The notes beneath the pieces were generated by a model that saw only the letters and a list, made by a program, of their open reading frames with translations, was not told the DNA's origin and made no database searches. DNA of 64,000 nt from Shewanella oncorhynchi (GTDB taxonomy: Bacteria > Pseudomonadota > Gammaproteobacteria > Enterobacterales > Shewanellaceae), in contig NZ_JABAEB010000002.1 in assembly GCF_012584455.1 (NCBI RefSeq), positions 1 to 64,000 on the forward strand, given 5' to 3'. The first letter of the stretch is position 1, and the number at the start of each line of letters is the position of its first letter. Below, in pieces: positions 56,405 to 64,000 of this stretch. Position numbers and translations under genes: made by a program.

Positions 56405-56743
56405 TTAACCTAGTAACTGGTCTGTCTTGGCGGCCATGATGAAGTCATTCTTATGTAGCCCCTTAATGGAGTGCGACCACCAAGTGACAGTCACTTTGCC
56501 CCATTCAGTGAAAATGCCTGGATGGTGGAATTCTTCTTCCGCTAAATCCGCCAGCTTATTCGTGAATGCCATCGCCAGTTTAAAGTTTTTAAACTTGTAG
56601 ACGCGCTCAAGCTGCATTACGCCGTCACGCACTTGCACGCCCCAATCAGGGATCATACGAATAAGTTCTGCCAATTCTTCATCGGTCACTTTTGGTGCAT
56701 CGGCTTGGCACGCTTCACATTTCATATTCGATAACGCAGTCAT
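56405..56743 (-). CDS. phhB: Pterin-4a-carbinolamine dehydratase
   Basis: Recycles the pterin cofactor oxidised by phenylalanine hydroxylase. 112 residues from [21 protein letters not shown] lies 6 nt ahead, so the frame to 56764 is not used. Catalytic motif [33 protein letters not shown] carries the paired His and the later His. Downstream of phhA on the same strand, separated by a 7-bp tandem repeat. Confidence 0.96.
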   Translation of the reverse strand: MTALSNMKCEACQADAPKVTDEELAELIRMIPDWGVQVRDGVMQLERVYKFKNFKLAMAFTNKLADLAEEEFHHPGIFTEWGKVTVTWWSHSIKGLHKNDFIMAAKTDQLLG

Positions 56744-56789
56744 ACATACTCCTGTTGGCAACATTGATAGGGATATTCAGTTGCACTTT

Positions 56790-56838
56790 ACTTATTACTT
56801 ATTACTTATTACTTATTACTTATTACTTATTACTTATT
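56790..56838. repeat. Heptanucleotide tandem repeat (7 copies) between phhA and phhB
   Basis: ACTTATT is repeated seven times without a mismatch (56790-56838; AATAAGT on the coding strand of phhA/phhB). It lies 47 bp upstream of the phhB start and 72 bp after the phhA stop. Simple repeats of this purity usually vary in copy number by slippage. Confidence 0.95.
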
Positions 56839-56909
56839 AATTACTTAAATCACATAACTAAATTAGATGGCGACTCAAATGACACATCAAACTATCCATC
56901 GAATCGAGA

Positions 56910-57710
56910 CTAGCTCGCCTTGGCTTTGGGAAGATATTTAGGAGCAAATAAACCTAACTGACGTGCCTTAGTGACATAACTCATGATGTCCATTTTGGCA
57001 ATTTCATCAAGCATATCAATGTGCTCAATCACATAATAAATCGGCTGCATAATATCAATGCGATATGGGGTTCGTAGCACATTCAATAAATCAAAGGGCT
57101 GACGTTCTGGCACGTCACTTTCCATTGCATATAAAGTTTCACCAGGTGAGCTTAAAATACCGCCACCATAGATACACAAGGGGCCATCTTTAGGCTGTAG
57201 CAAGCCAAACTCGACCGTAAACCAGTATAAACGCGCTAAAAATACCCTTTCTTCTTTGCTGGCATTTAAACCTAATTGGCCATACATATGTGAAAAATTG
57301 GCAAATGAAGGGTTGGTGAGCAAAGGGCAGTGACCAAAAATTTCATGAAAAATATCAGGCTCTTGAAGGTAATCAAACTCTTCCTTACGGCGAATGAATG
57401 TCGCCACAGGAAACTCTTTATTGGCCAGTAGTTCAAAGAAACGGCCGAAGGAAATAAGCGCAGGTACGGCTGCCGTTTTCCAGCCGGTGGTCGCTTGCAA
57501 TACAGTATCAATTTCAGTAAGTTGCGGAATACGATCCTTTGGCATAGCCAAGGCATCTAGCCCTTGCAAATACTCCTTACAGGCACGGCCAGGCAGGTTT
57601 ATCGCTTGACGGGCATAAAGCTGGCTCCAAATCTCATGTTCTTCTTGCGGGTAGTTGATAAACCCTGTGTCATCAGCTCTGTGAGCGATGTACTCTGTTC
57701 CTTTCGTCAT
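56910..57710 (-). CDS. phhA: Phenylalanine-4-hydroxylase
   Basis: Non-haem iron, tetrahydrobiopterin-dependent enzyme turning phenylalanine into tyrosine. 266 residues from MTKGTEYIA (a GTG at 57719 adds three). Iron ligands: the two His in PDIFHEIFGHCPLL and Glu in YWFTVEFGL; also GGGILSSPGETLYAM. First gene of a phhA-phhB unit; divergent from galU. The motif at 57806-57821 lies about 95-110 bp upstream. Confidence 0.96.
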   Translation of the reverse strand: MTKGTEYIAHRADDTGFINYPQEEHEIWSQLYARQAINLPGRACKEYLQGLDALAMPKDRIPQLTEIDTVLQATTGWKTAAVPALISFGRFFELLANKEFPVATFIRRKEEFDYLQEPDIFHEIFGHCPLLTNPSFANFSHMYGQLGLNASKEERVFLARLYWFTVEFGLLQPKDGPLCIYGGGILSSPGETLYAMESDVPERQPFDLLNVLRTPYRIDIMQPIYYVIEHIDMLDEIAKMDIMSYVTKARQLGLFAPKYLPKAKAS

Positions 57711-57805
57711 AGTCTTCACTTAATGGCTAGCGCTCATGGAACCATAGTGATCTAAGCCTTTAAATTTGTTAACTCCCTCACACTTTATTCTTGCACCACT
57801 ACTGT

Positions 57806-57821
57806 GACGTAAACGTAAAGC
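57806..57821 (-). promoter_or_regulatory. Operator-like motif upstream of phhA
   Basis: GACGTAAACGTAAAGC (minus strand GCTTTACGTTTACGTC) resembles the motif in front of the branched-chain operon, including the following CAA-A-TATT. It lies in the 321-bp phhA-galU intergenic region, about 95 bp from phhA and 210 bp from galU. Nothing else in that region is recognised. Confidence 0.5.
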
Positions 57822-58031
57822 AAATATTACAAGGGTATTAAAAACGCCATGCAAGTGCACATCACCCATGCTGGATTAGATGCACTGTGCTACCTTTGCT
57901 AAAACTTACGTCGACTTCGCTGTAAAAATACTTAAATATCCTAAGTTTTCAGCGTTTCTAAATAGCTTTTCTGTGCAGGTCATTTACAATATTGGCCATT
58001 AACCGCATCTCCTTGACCTAAAAGGTTCGCA

Positions 58032-58940
58032 ATGAAACAACATCAAATTCGTAAAGCCGTTATTCCTGTCGCAGGCCTAGGCACTCGTATGCTTCCCGCG
58101 ACCAAAGCAATTCCAAAGGAAATGTTACCTGTTGTCGATAAGCCATTGATTCAATATGTAGTCAGTGAAGCTATCGCGGCTGGGATCAAAGAAATTGTAC
58201 TCGTGACCCACGCCAGTAAAAACTCTATCGAAAACCATTTCGATACCAGTTTCGAATTAGAAGCCCAATTAGAACGCCGCGTTAAACGTCAGTTACTTGA
58301 AGCCGTACAATCTATTTGTCCTAAAGATGTAACAGTGATCAGCGTGCGCCAATCTCAAGCTAAAGGCTTAGGTCATGCGATTTTGTGTGCTAAATCTGTC
58401 GTCGGCGATGCACCATTTGCCGTATTGCTACCTGATGTGATCATAGATGAAGCCAGCTGTGACCTTCGTAGCGATAACTTAGCCGCTATGGTTGCCCTGT
58501 TTGATGAAACCCAAGTCGGTCAAATCATGGTGGAAGGCGTGCCACATAACGTCGTCAACCAATACGGTATTGCCGATGTGAATGGTCATGATTTACAACC
58601 GGGTGAATCTGAGCCATTAGTCGAACTAGTTGAAAAACCCTCTGTAGATGAAGCTCCTTCTAATTTAGCCGTTGTAGGCCGTTATGTTTTACCAGCCAGC
58701 ATTTGGCCACTACTGGCTAAAACCCCTGCGGGCGCAGGCGATGAAATTCAATTAACTGATGCGATTGCGATGTTAATGAAGCAAGAAACCGTAAATGCTT
58801 ACTATATGGAAGGTAAGAGCCACGACTGTGGTAACAAGCAAGGTTATATGCGTGCTAACGTTGAATATGCCCTGCGCCACAGCGAAATCGGTGAAGATTT
58901 TGCGCACTATTTAAAAACCGTTGTAAAAGGAATTAAGTAA
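58032..58940 (+). CDS. galU: UTP-glucose-1-phosphate uridylyltransferase
   Basis: Makes UDP-glucose for envelope sugars. 302 residues. Nucleotide-binding start [29 protein letters not shown], then LPDVIIDE for metal, and [13 protein letters not shown], all typical of GalU. AAGG precedes the ATG. Its TAA overlaps the galE ATG, so the two genes are translationally coupled and provide UDP-glucose and UDP-galactose. Confidence 0.97.
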   Translation: MKQHQIRKAVIPVAGLGTRMLPATKAIPKEMLPVVDKPLIQYVVSEAIAAGIKEIVLVTHASKNSIENHFDTSFELEAQLERRVKRQLLEAVQSICPKDVTVISVRQSQAKGLGHAILCAKSVVGDAPFAVLLPDVIIDEASCDLRSDNLAAMVALFDETQVGQIMVEGVPHNVVNQYGIADVNGHDLQPGESEPLVELVEKPSVDEAPSNLAVVGRYVLPASIWPLLAKTPAGAGDEIQLTDAIAMLMKQETVNAYYMEGKSHDCGNKQGYMRANVEYALRHSEIGEDFAHYLKTVVKGIK

Positions 58941-59953
58941 TGACGATTTTAGTGACCGGTGGTGCTGGCTATATTGGCACCCACACAGTAGTAGAACTGC
59001 TCAATGCTGGTAATGATGTGATTGTATTGGACAACTTGTCTAATTCAAGCATAGAAGCCTTAAACCGAGTCGAGCGGATCACTGGTAAATCGGTTACTTT
59101 CTATCAAGGCGATATTCTCAATAAAGCGTTATTGCAGAAAGTGTTTAACGATCATGCTATTGATTCAGTTATCCACTTTGCAGGATTAAAAGCGGTGGGA
59201 GAATCCGTCGCAAAACCCCTGAAGTATTATGAGAATAACGTTACGGGTACGCTTATCCTTTGCCAAGTCATGGCAGAGTTTAAGGTAAAAAATCTCGTAT
59301 TCAGCTCATCGGCAACTGTGTATGGCGATCCCGCAAGTTTACCGATCACCGAAGACTTCCCCACTGGGGCAACAAACCCTTATGGTCAGTCTAAGTTGAT
59401 GGTTGAACATATACTGGCAGATGTACACAATGCCGATCCTAGCTGGAATATCGCCCGTCTGCGCTATTTTAATCCAGTTGGCGCCCATGCCAGTGGCTTA
59501 ATCGGCGAAGATCCTAACGATATCCCTAACAACTTGATGCCCTTTATTGCGCAGGTTGCCGTGGGTAAACGCACCGCCTTAAGCGTGTTTGGTAATGATT
59601 ATCCAACTCACGACGGTACCGGCGTGCGTGACTATATCCATGTCGTGGATTTAGCCAATGGTCATTTAAAAGCGCTTGCAAAATTGGCCACTAAACCTGG
59701 TCTAGTGACCTATAACTTAGGCACAGGCCAAGGATATAGTGTATTAGACATGGTTAAGGCCTTTGAAAAAGCCTGTGGTAACACTATTGCCTACCAAATT
59801 GCGCCACGTCGCCCAGGGGATATTGCCGCCTGCTACGCCGATCCAACCCACGCAAGGGAAGATCTTGGCTGGCAAGCGACTCATACCCTAGAAGATATGG
59901 CCAACAGTAGCTGGCATTGGCAATCAACCAATCCGAATGGTTATAACGGCTAA
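58940..59953 (+). CDS. galE: UDP-glucose 4-epimerase
   Basis: Interconverts UDP-glucose and UDP-galactose with tightly bound NAD. 337 residues, extended-SDR fold: [16 protein letters not shown] (about 6-21), FSSSATVYG, catalytic YGQSK (in [14 protein letters not shown]), and the GalE segments [27 protein letters not shown] and [19 protein letters not shown]. Overlaps galU by one base and is followed by a terminator. Confidence 0.97.
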   Translation: MTILVTGGAGYIGTHTVVELLNAGNDVIVLDNLSNSSIEALNRVERITGKSVTFYQGDILNKALLQKVFNDHAIDSVIHFAGLKAVGESVAKPLKYYENNVTGTLILCQVMAEFKVKNLVFSSSATVYGDPASLPITEDFPTGATNPYGQSKLMVEHILADVHNADPSWNIARLRYFNPVGAHASGLIGEDPNDIPNNLMPFIAQVAVGKRTALSVFGNDYPTHDGTGVRDYIHVVDLANGHLKALAKLATKPGLVTYNLGTGQGYSVLDMVKAFEKACGNTIAYQIAPRRPGDIAACYADPTHAREDLGWQATHTLEDMANSSWHWQSTNPNGYNG

Positions 59954-59960
59954 TAACTTG

Positions 59961-59996
59961 AATGGCTTGTGGAAATCTCCCAAGCCATTTTTCTTT
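59961..59996 (+). terminator. Rho-independent terminator after galE
   Basis: AATGGCTTG (59961-59969) and CAAGCCATT (59981-59989) pair perfectly and run into TTTCTTT, 8 bp after the galE stop. Confidence 0.9.
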
Positions 59997-60044
59997 ACCC
60001 TCTAAATACCATCGCTTTACAGCATTAACCACCCGAGGAGCAAC

Positions 60045-60527
60045 ATGACTCAAAGTATTAATCACAGCCGTCGCAGCCTCTTTCGCCGGCGTAAAGATAA
60101 TGCGATAAGGCCGCCTTGGGTACGTGATGATATCGAGTTTACCGATGTGTGTACTCGTTGTTCCGCCTGTCTTGAGGTTTGTGAAACTCACATTATCATC
60201 AAAGGTGATGGCGGATTTCCTGAAGTCTCCTTTAAGGACAATGAGTGCACATTTTGTACTCTGTGTGCTAAAGCTTGCCCTGAAAATATTTTCGATTTGA
60301 CTCAAGCACCTTGGCAATACCAAGCCCATATTCAAGAAAGCTGCTTAACCTTTCAAGGGATCTGGTGCCAAAGTTGTAAGGATGCCTGCGAACCAAGAGC
60401 CATCAGTTTTGTGCTCAGTATTGGTCAGGCTCCGAGCCCCAAAATAGACCTTGATCTTTGTACTGGATGCGGTGCCTGCGTAGCTCCTTGCCCTAGCAAA
60501 GCCATTGAGATAAAACGACCAACTTGA
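60045..60527 (+). CDS. napF: NapF-like ferredoxin-type protein
   Basis: Cytoplasmic 4Fe-4S protein linked to periplasmic nitrate reductase maturation. 160 residues with the Arg-rich NapF start (SRRSLFRRRKD) and clusters CTRCSACLEVC, CTFCTLCAKAC and CTGCGACVAPC, each completed by the usual distant Cys/Pro. An extra CQSCKDAC lies in between. No nap structural genes are in this window, so in this organism napF stands apart from its operon. GAGGAG lies 5 nt before the ATG. Confidence 0.85.
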   Translation: MTQSINHSRRSLFRRRKDNAIRPPWVRDDIEFTDVCTRCSACLEVCETHIIIKGDGGFPEVSFKDNECTFCTLCAKACPENIFDLTQAPWQYQAHIQESCLTFQGIWCQSCKDACEPRAISFVLSIGQAPSPKIDLDLCTGCGACVAPCPSKAIEIKRPT

Positions 60528-60638
60528 TAGAACACTGTAATTGCATTAACACATGCAGAGCTGTGCTTCTCATGGATTTTAAGCTAGTATCGCGCCTCTG
60601 TTGAACTCAGTTAATCCCTTCTCGAATTAAGTTAATTT

Positions 60639-61088
60639 ATGATGATGTTTGTAAAAAAACTGTTTTTCCCGCCTAAAAAAAGTACCTCTTTTAGCTTTAT
60701 TGCTCGAGGCACTAAACTCACGGGAAATATCGAATTAACAGGCGACGTGCTTGTTGGCGGTGATATCCAAGGTCAGCTGCTTTCTGAGGCCAATATCACC
60801 ATAGAACAAGGCGGTATAATTCAAGGTGAAGTAAAGTGCCATGAATTTATCGTCGATGGGCACTTCAAAGGCAGACTTATTTGTGAGCGTTTAGTGATCC
60901 AACGTAATGGTGTTGTCGACGGCGAAGTGGCAAGTACCTCAATGCAAATCCTTGAGGGTGGCCAATTTATCGGGATGCGGATTAAAGAAGATGCACCAAC
61001 CATTTATTCCCATGCAATAGGCCATACCCCAACAGCAGATCCACTCAACTTACCGTCCGTGCAAAACGACGTCATAGAATCTCGTTAA
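60639..61088 (+). CDS. Bactofilin family cytoskeletal protein
   Basis: Polymer-forming protein tied to cell shape or envelope. 149 residues. A short hydrophobic/basic start (FVKKLFFPPKKS) leads into a right-handed beta-helix of about 100 residues with G/I repeats: GTKLTGNIELTGDVLVGGDIQG, GGIIQGEVKCHEFIVDGHFKG, NGVVDGEVAS. The ribosome site is poor and three ATG-type starts are close together. Monocistronic. Confidence 0.9.
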   Translation: MMMFVKKLFFPPKKSTSFSFIARGTKLTGNIELTGDVLVGGDIQGQLLSEANITIEQGGIIQGEVKCHEFIVDGHFKGRLICERLVIQRNGVVDGEVASTSMQILEGGQFIGMRIKEDAPTIYSHAIGHTPTADPLNLPSVQNDVIESR

Positions 61089-61406
61089 TCCAAAATGCAT
61101 CACTATCGTTTGCTCGCCGCCTTAGGTGAGCAGACTTTGACTCACTCTTTTAGCTCAATCATTCCTTATCGCTCGATGTTAAACATAGCGCCTACTCACC
61201 TAACTCCCCCCAACTCTCCTCTTTACAATGGTTAAATAATTGTTATTTTGCCGAGAGGGATCACAGTTAATCCGCATGCTGAATGTTAATCTTAGTAGTT
61301 AGTACCCATGATATTTGATCGCGGTGGTTCGGGTAATCGCAAGGACACAGAACTCCCCTAATAGCACCGCAAAAACATTTAAGACTCATACAGGGCAAAA
61401 TACAAA
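61089..61406 (+). other. Intergenic stretch between bactofilin and LysR genes
   Basis: 318 bp without a gene. A possible hairpin TGCTCGCC/GGTGAGCA lies near 61111-61132, 25 bp after the bactofilin stop, but has no T-run. Nothing else recognised. Confidence 0.45.
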
Positions 61407-62381
61407 ATGAGCAACTTATTACTAAAACAGATCTGTGAACTCGATGTTTTTACCTTGCTTGTATTTAAAAGTATTTTCGACACTGGACACGCAAATAGCG
61501 CGGCCAAAGCGCTAGATGTTTCTGCCCCCAAAATAAGCCGCTGCCTCAATGCATTACGCCTAACCTTTAACGATGAACTATTTTATCGTCGTCAACAGGG
61601 GCTTAAACCGACGCCTTTAGCAGAAAGTCTCTATGTTGCTATTTGCCAGTTTACTGAATCGGTTTATCACCTCGAACAATCTGCAATCCAGATACAAAAT
61701 GCGGCCATCAATACCGACTTACCGCTGCATATCGCTGCTTGTAATGGCCTGCTAAGCTTTTTAGCGCCTCAGTTAAGTACTCCTGAACTTGCCCAAAAGC
61801 TAGGACAAATACGCTTACATAAATGGCAGGAAAATAGCGCTGAGTTGATCCACGCAGGTGCGCTTGATTTTGGGATTACGTTTGAAAGTGCTGAAAATAA
61901 AGAATTAAGTTACACCAAACTTGGCTCAATCAATGGCATTTATATCGTTGCAGCCAAGCAACATCCGCTTTGGGACGTTGAGACAAATATTACCTTAGAG
62001 CAAATTTGTCGCCATCCGTTTCTATTTCAAGAACTCAAGGGCTTTAACAGTAAAATCGATCCCTTAGAATTATTTTGCCAGCGCCAAGGTATCTTACTGC
62101 CTACCGTAGAGAAAGTGATAGACAGGGAGGAATGGTATGCCCATCTATTAACCATGAAGAGTGTGGCTTTTTGTTCTAGCATTGATATGCACACAGTTAA
62201 ACATATGCCCGGATTACATCTCGAGCGCCTTAGCGACACAGAGCTTAATAGACTCCACGAAACGATGATGGCGCCACATTATTATCTGATTGAGAAACCT
62301 GCAGTTCATCGGCGTTACAGCCAAAGCCAGTGTGATCTCGTCGTGCGCTCCTTACTTGCCGCACTCGAACCAGCACACTAA
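61407..62381 (+). CDS. LysR-family transcriptional regulator
   Basis: 324 residues. The N-terminal HTH is in SAAKALDVSAPKISRCLNALRLTFNDELFYRRQQGLKPTPLAE (about 30-75), followed by a substrate-binding domain (about 105-310) with LHIAACNGLLSFLAPQL. Close to the LeuO/NodD style rather than a classical LysR. Effector unknown. The multihaem cytochrome gene follows 477 bp later on the same strand, which may or may not be its target. Confidence 0.87.
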   Translation: MSNLLLKQICELDVFTLLVFKSIFDTGHANSAAKALDVSAPKISRCLNALRLTFNDELFYRRQQGLKPTPLAESLYVAICQFTESVYHLEQSAIQIQNAAINTDLPLHIAACNGLLSFLAPQLSTPELAQKLGQIRLHKWQENSAELIHAGALDFGITFESAENKELSYTKLGSINGIYIVAAKQHPLWDVETNITLEQICRHPFLFQELKGFNSKIDPLELFCQRQGILLPTVEKVIDREEWYAHLLTMKSVAFCSSIDMHTVKHMPGLHLERLSDTELNRLHETMMAPHYYLIEKPAVHRRYSQSQCDLVVRSLLAALEPAH

Positions 62382-62858
62382 TACAAAAATAGATTACACA
62401 CTAAGTTCATCAACCTAGCTTACGTCATGGATGTTAAGTGGGTTAAGTGGGTTTACTGGGCTATGGCTTCTATTTATCCAAGGCACAATTCAATCACTTT
62501 AAAATTCCATATCGTCCCCCTATCCTCGCTCTCTTATCCCATTGCTTTTGTGCTCAAAACCTTAAGATAACGACTTAAGATTCAGGCTCTCTTAACATCG
62601 TTCATTTTGCTTAACCGAAAATGAATTCATCATTTCGACCTAAGTTTAAAGATTGAAATTGTGATACACATCATAGGCTAGCAGCTTAATTTCGCTATTT
62701 AAAATATCAAAATGCAAAGTTTAGAATTACCATTCACGGGTGTTAAATCATCGTTCACATATCAGATACAAATTTGCAAATACCACTTTATAAGTAGATG
62801 AATCCTCCTATATTAGAGGCACTGCACACGCAGTCTTATAGATAGAAAAAGGGACGCG
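62382..62858 (+). other. Upstream region of the cytochrome gene
   Basis: 477 bp, AT-rich, no ORF. It contains the CRP-like site at about 62657-62678 and a TATATT (62809-62814) about 45 bp before the cytochrome start that could be a -10. Such long regulated upstream regions are usual for anaerobic respiration genes. Confidence 0.5.
62657..62678 (+). promoter_or_regulatory. CRP-like site upstream of the cytochrome
   Basis: TGTGA-TACACA-TCATA (core 62660-62675) matches the CRP pattern TGTGA-N6-TCACA in 8 of 10 core positions or better. It is about 190 bp upstream of the cytochrome ATG. CRP governs anaerobic respiration in Shewanella, so this is plausible. Confidence 0.55.
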
Positions 62859-64000
62859 ATGATGAAAAACTACAATAAATCTCTACTGGCACTGGCTCTC
62901 GTCAGTACCTTAAGTCTTACCGCCTGCGGGGACGGAAGCGATGGTCAAGATGGGGCACCTGGCACACCAGGTACACCCGGAACACCAGGCACTCCCGGAA
63001 CACCAGGTACACCCGGAGCCCCTGCGGGTTCCTTCGCAACGACAGCTCAATCCATTACAGATCTGGCATTCACGTTAAGTCCTGCTGACATTAAAGTGAC
63101 CAGCAGTGAAGGCTTCAGTGTTAAATTTACTGTTACGGGTAAAAATGCAGGCAAAGTAGTCCCATTCAAAGGACTGGATAAAATTGCAATTTATTCTTTA
63201 ACAGCAAATGAAAACACCTCAGGTACTGGCGCGCCGATTGAGTGGCAAAATAATGCCACGGCAAATGCCGCTGGCACTTCGTTAACTTGTACTCTAAACG
63301 GCCTGAACGGAACTAAAAACGCTTGTACTTTAACCGAAGATACAGCGACGCCAGGCACTTACACAGCAACTTGGACTTATGGTGGCGCAGCGCCAATCAT
63401 TAATCCAAATGATAATCCAAACGCAGTACACAGAGTCTTTTTACGTGCTTACAACATCGCCGATAGTACTGGTGTTGTCCTATCTGACAAGATTTTGTCT
63501 GTACCCGTTGATTTTATCCCTGCAACAGATGAATTAGGTGTATCGGGTAAAGACACAGTATCTAGTGCGGCATGTAAAAACTGTCACGGTGAAGTAGACG
63601 GCCATATCGCGAAGATTGAAGCCCACCATAACTACCAAGATGTTAAAAACTGTGTAACTTGCCATAACCCTGATCTCGTTCCAAGTGACGCACAACTGGC
63701 CGAAGGTTGGGTATTTGATTTTGCTCCCATGATCCATAGGATCCACGCAGGTCATCACATCAGTGACAGCTTAAGTGGCGAAGCAAAAGAATATTTCGGT
63801 GAAGTTGGTTTCCCATCTGATTTGAAAGAATGTAAATCTTGTCATGATGGTGCACCAAGTTATAACACCAATATTTATGCACAAGCTTGTGTGGGTTGTC
63901 ATATCAATGTGAACTTCACCACTGGCGAAAACCATTCAGAATTTGGTTTAGCCCAAGCTGATGATACTCAATGTAAATCTTGCCATGGCAGCGGTAGCTT
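62859..64000 (+). CDS. OmcA/MtrC-family outer-surface multihaem cytochrome (3' end outside window)
   Basis: Cell-surface lipoprotein cytochrome for electron transfer to external acceptors. About 380 residues are visible. Signal with lipobox LSLTAC (Cys about 23); a linker of eight Gly-X-Pro triplets (62952-63023); a beta-sandwich domain; then CXXCH haem sites at about 63571 (CKNCH), 63649 (CVTCH), 63829 (CKSCH), 63886 (CVGCH) and 63971 (CKSCH), i.e. the first pentahaem domain. By family a second domain with five more haems should follow beyond the window. GGGA at 62851-62854 may favour the second ATG (62862). Not MtrC or OmcA by context; a paralogue. Confidence 0.93.
   Translation, partial: MMKNYNKSLLALALVSTLSLTACGDGSDGQDGAPGTPGTPGTPGTPGTPGTPGAPAGSFATTAQSITDLAFTLSPADIKVTSSEGFSVKFTVTGKNAGKVVPFKGLDKIAIYSLTANENTSGTGAPIEWQNNATANAAGTSLTCTLNGLNGTKNACTLTEDTATPGTYTATWTYGGAAPIINPNDNPNAVHRVFLRAYNIADSTGVVLSDKILSVPVDFIPATDELGVSGKDTVSSAACKNCHGEVDGHIAKIEAHHNYQDVKNCVTCHNPDLVPSDAQLAEGWVFDFAPMIHRIHAGHHISDSLSGEAKEYFGEVGFPSDLKECKSCHDGAPSYNTNIYAQACVGCHINVNFTTGENHSEFGLAQADDTQCKSCHGSGS
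62952..63023 (+). repeat. 9-bp tandem repeat coding for collagen-like Gly-X-Pro
   Basis: Eight consecutive 9-bp units of the type GGN-ACN-CCN (first and last encode Gly-Ala-Pro, the six between Gly-Thr-Pro). It lies just after the lipid-anchored Cys of the surface cytochrome. Third-position differences show it is not freshly expanded. Confidence 0.9.

Noticed and set aside
56790..56838. CRISPR array
   Set aside because: The unit is only 7 bp with no spacers; it is a simple tandem repeat.
59784..60335. 183-codon minus-strand ORF
   Set aside because: Spans the galE end, a terminator and the napF start on the opposite strand; no ribosome site and no family look.

Overview
The window reads as chromosomal DNA of a Shewanella species (Gammaproteobacteria, Alteromonadales). 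The basis is an OmcA/MtrC-type multihaem outer-surface cytochrome at the right edge, enlarged PstC/PstA permeases, a valine/isoleucine degradation operon, phh/tyrR/mai/fah aromatic amino acid genes, and a gene order that resembles, from memory and unchecked, the S. oneidensis MR-1 region that ends in a decahaem cytochrome. No rRNA, tRNA or CRISPR array was recognised. Base composition is fairly even (mid-40s % GC by eye), with a few AT-rich islands.

Layout. 1-500: 3' end of an IS4-family (IS10-like) element, followed directly by the 3' remnant of an interrupted gene. 700-6500: pstC-pstA-pstB-phoU on the minus strand behind a Pho-box promoter, without pstS. 6500-11600: single genes (GcvR-like ACT protein, DedA, DUF2797, DUF4136 lipoprotein, LysE exporter, DUF1415). 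11600-13000: a small accessory patch with a start-less ORF remnant and two immunity-like proteins (DUF4303 and a probable NTF2-fold protein). 13100-18500: a CoA-transferase and a TetR/HlyD/ABC-ATPase/ABC-2 permease operon with overlapping genes. 19700-22000: a secreted lipase and a DUF4785 lipoprotein. 22200-26400: the least ordinary part. It holds a membrane protein joining a ToxR/CadC-like winged helix, an nSTAND NTPase, a transmembrane segment and TPRs whose last part turns AT-rich, then a small beta-rich protein and a broken REP-associated transposase. 26600-32100: PAS-GGDEF cyclase, a LamG/berberine-bridge-like flavoprotein fusion, an EamA exporter and a lipocalin. 32200-39500: ybiT, copA/cueR-type copper defence, an S9 peptidase lipoprotein and a small membrane protein.

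39600-47600 is a seven-gene minus-strand operon for valine and isoleucine catabolism: thiolase, mmsA, acyl-CoA dehydrogenase, enoyl-CoA hydratase, 3-hydroxyisobutyryl-CoA hydrolase, mmsB, and an SDR. Together they carry isobutyryl-CoA to propionyl-CoA and finish the isoleucine branch. 47800-49300 holds metA behind a small lipoprotein gene with MetJ-like boxes upstream. 50200-51000 holds ompW with an FNR-type box. 52500-57700 holds Phe/Tyr catabolism (phhA, phhB, tyrR, fahA, maiA). 58000-64000 holds galU-galE, a NapF-like ferredoxin, a bactofilin, a LysR regulator and the first part of an outer-membrane multihaem cytochrome with a collagen-like (Gly-X-Pro) linker.

Regulatory sites recognised by eye include a Pho box (pstC), a MerR-type 19-bp-spacer promoter (copA), an FNR/EtrA box (ompW), CRP-like boxes (fahA, cytochrome), MetJ-like boxes, a TetR-type palindrome, a motif shared by the thiolase and phhA upstream regions, and about ten hairpin terminators. 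Functional calls rest on remembered family features; no database search was run.
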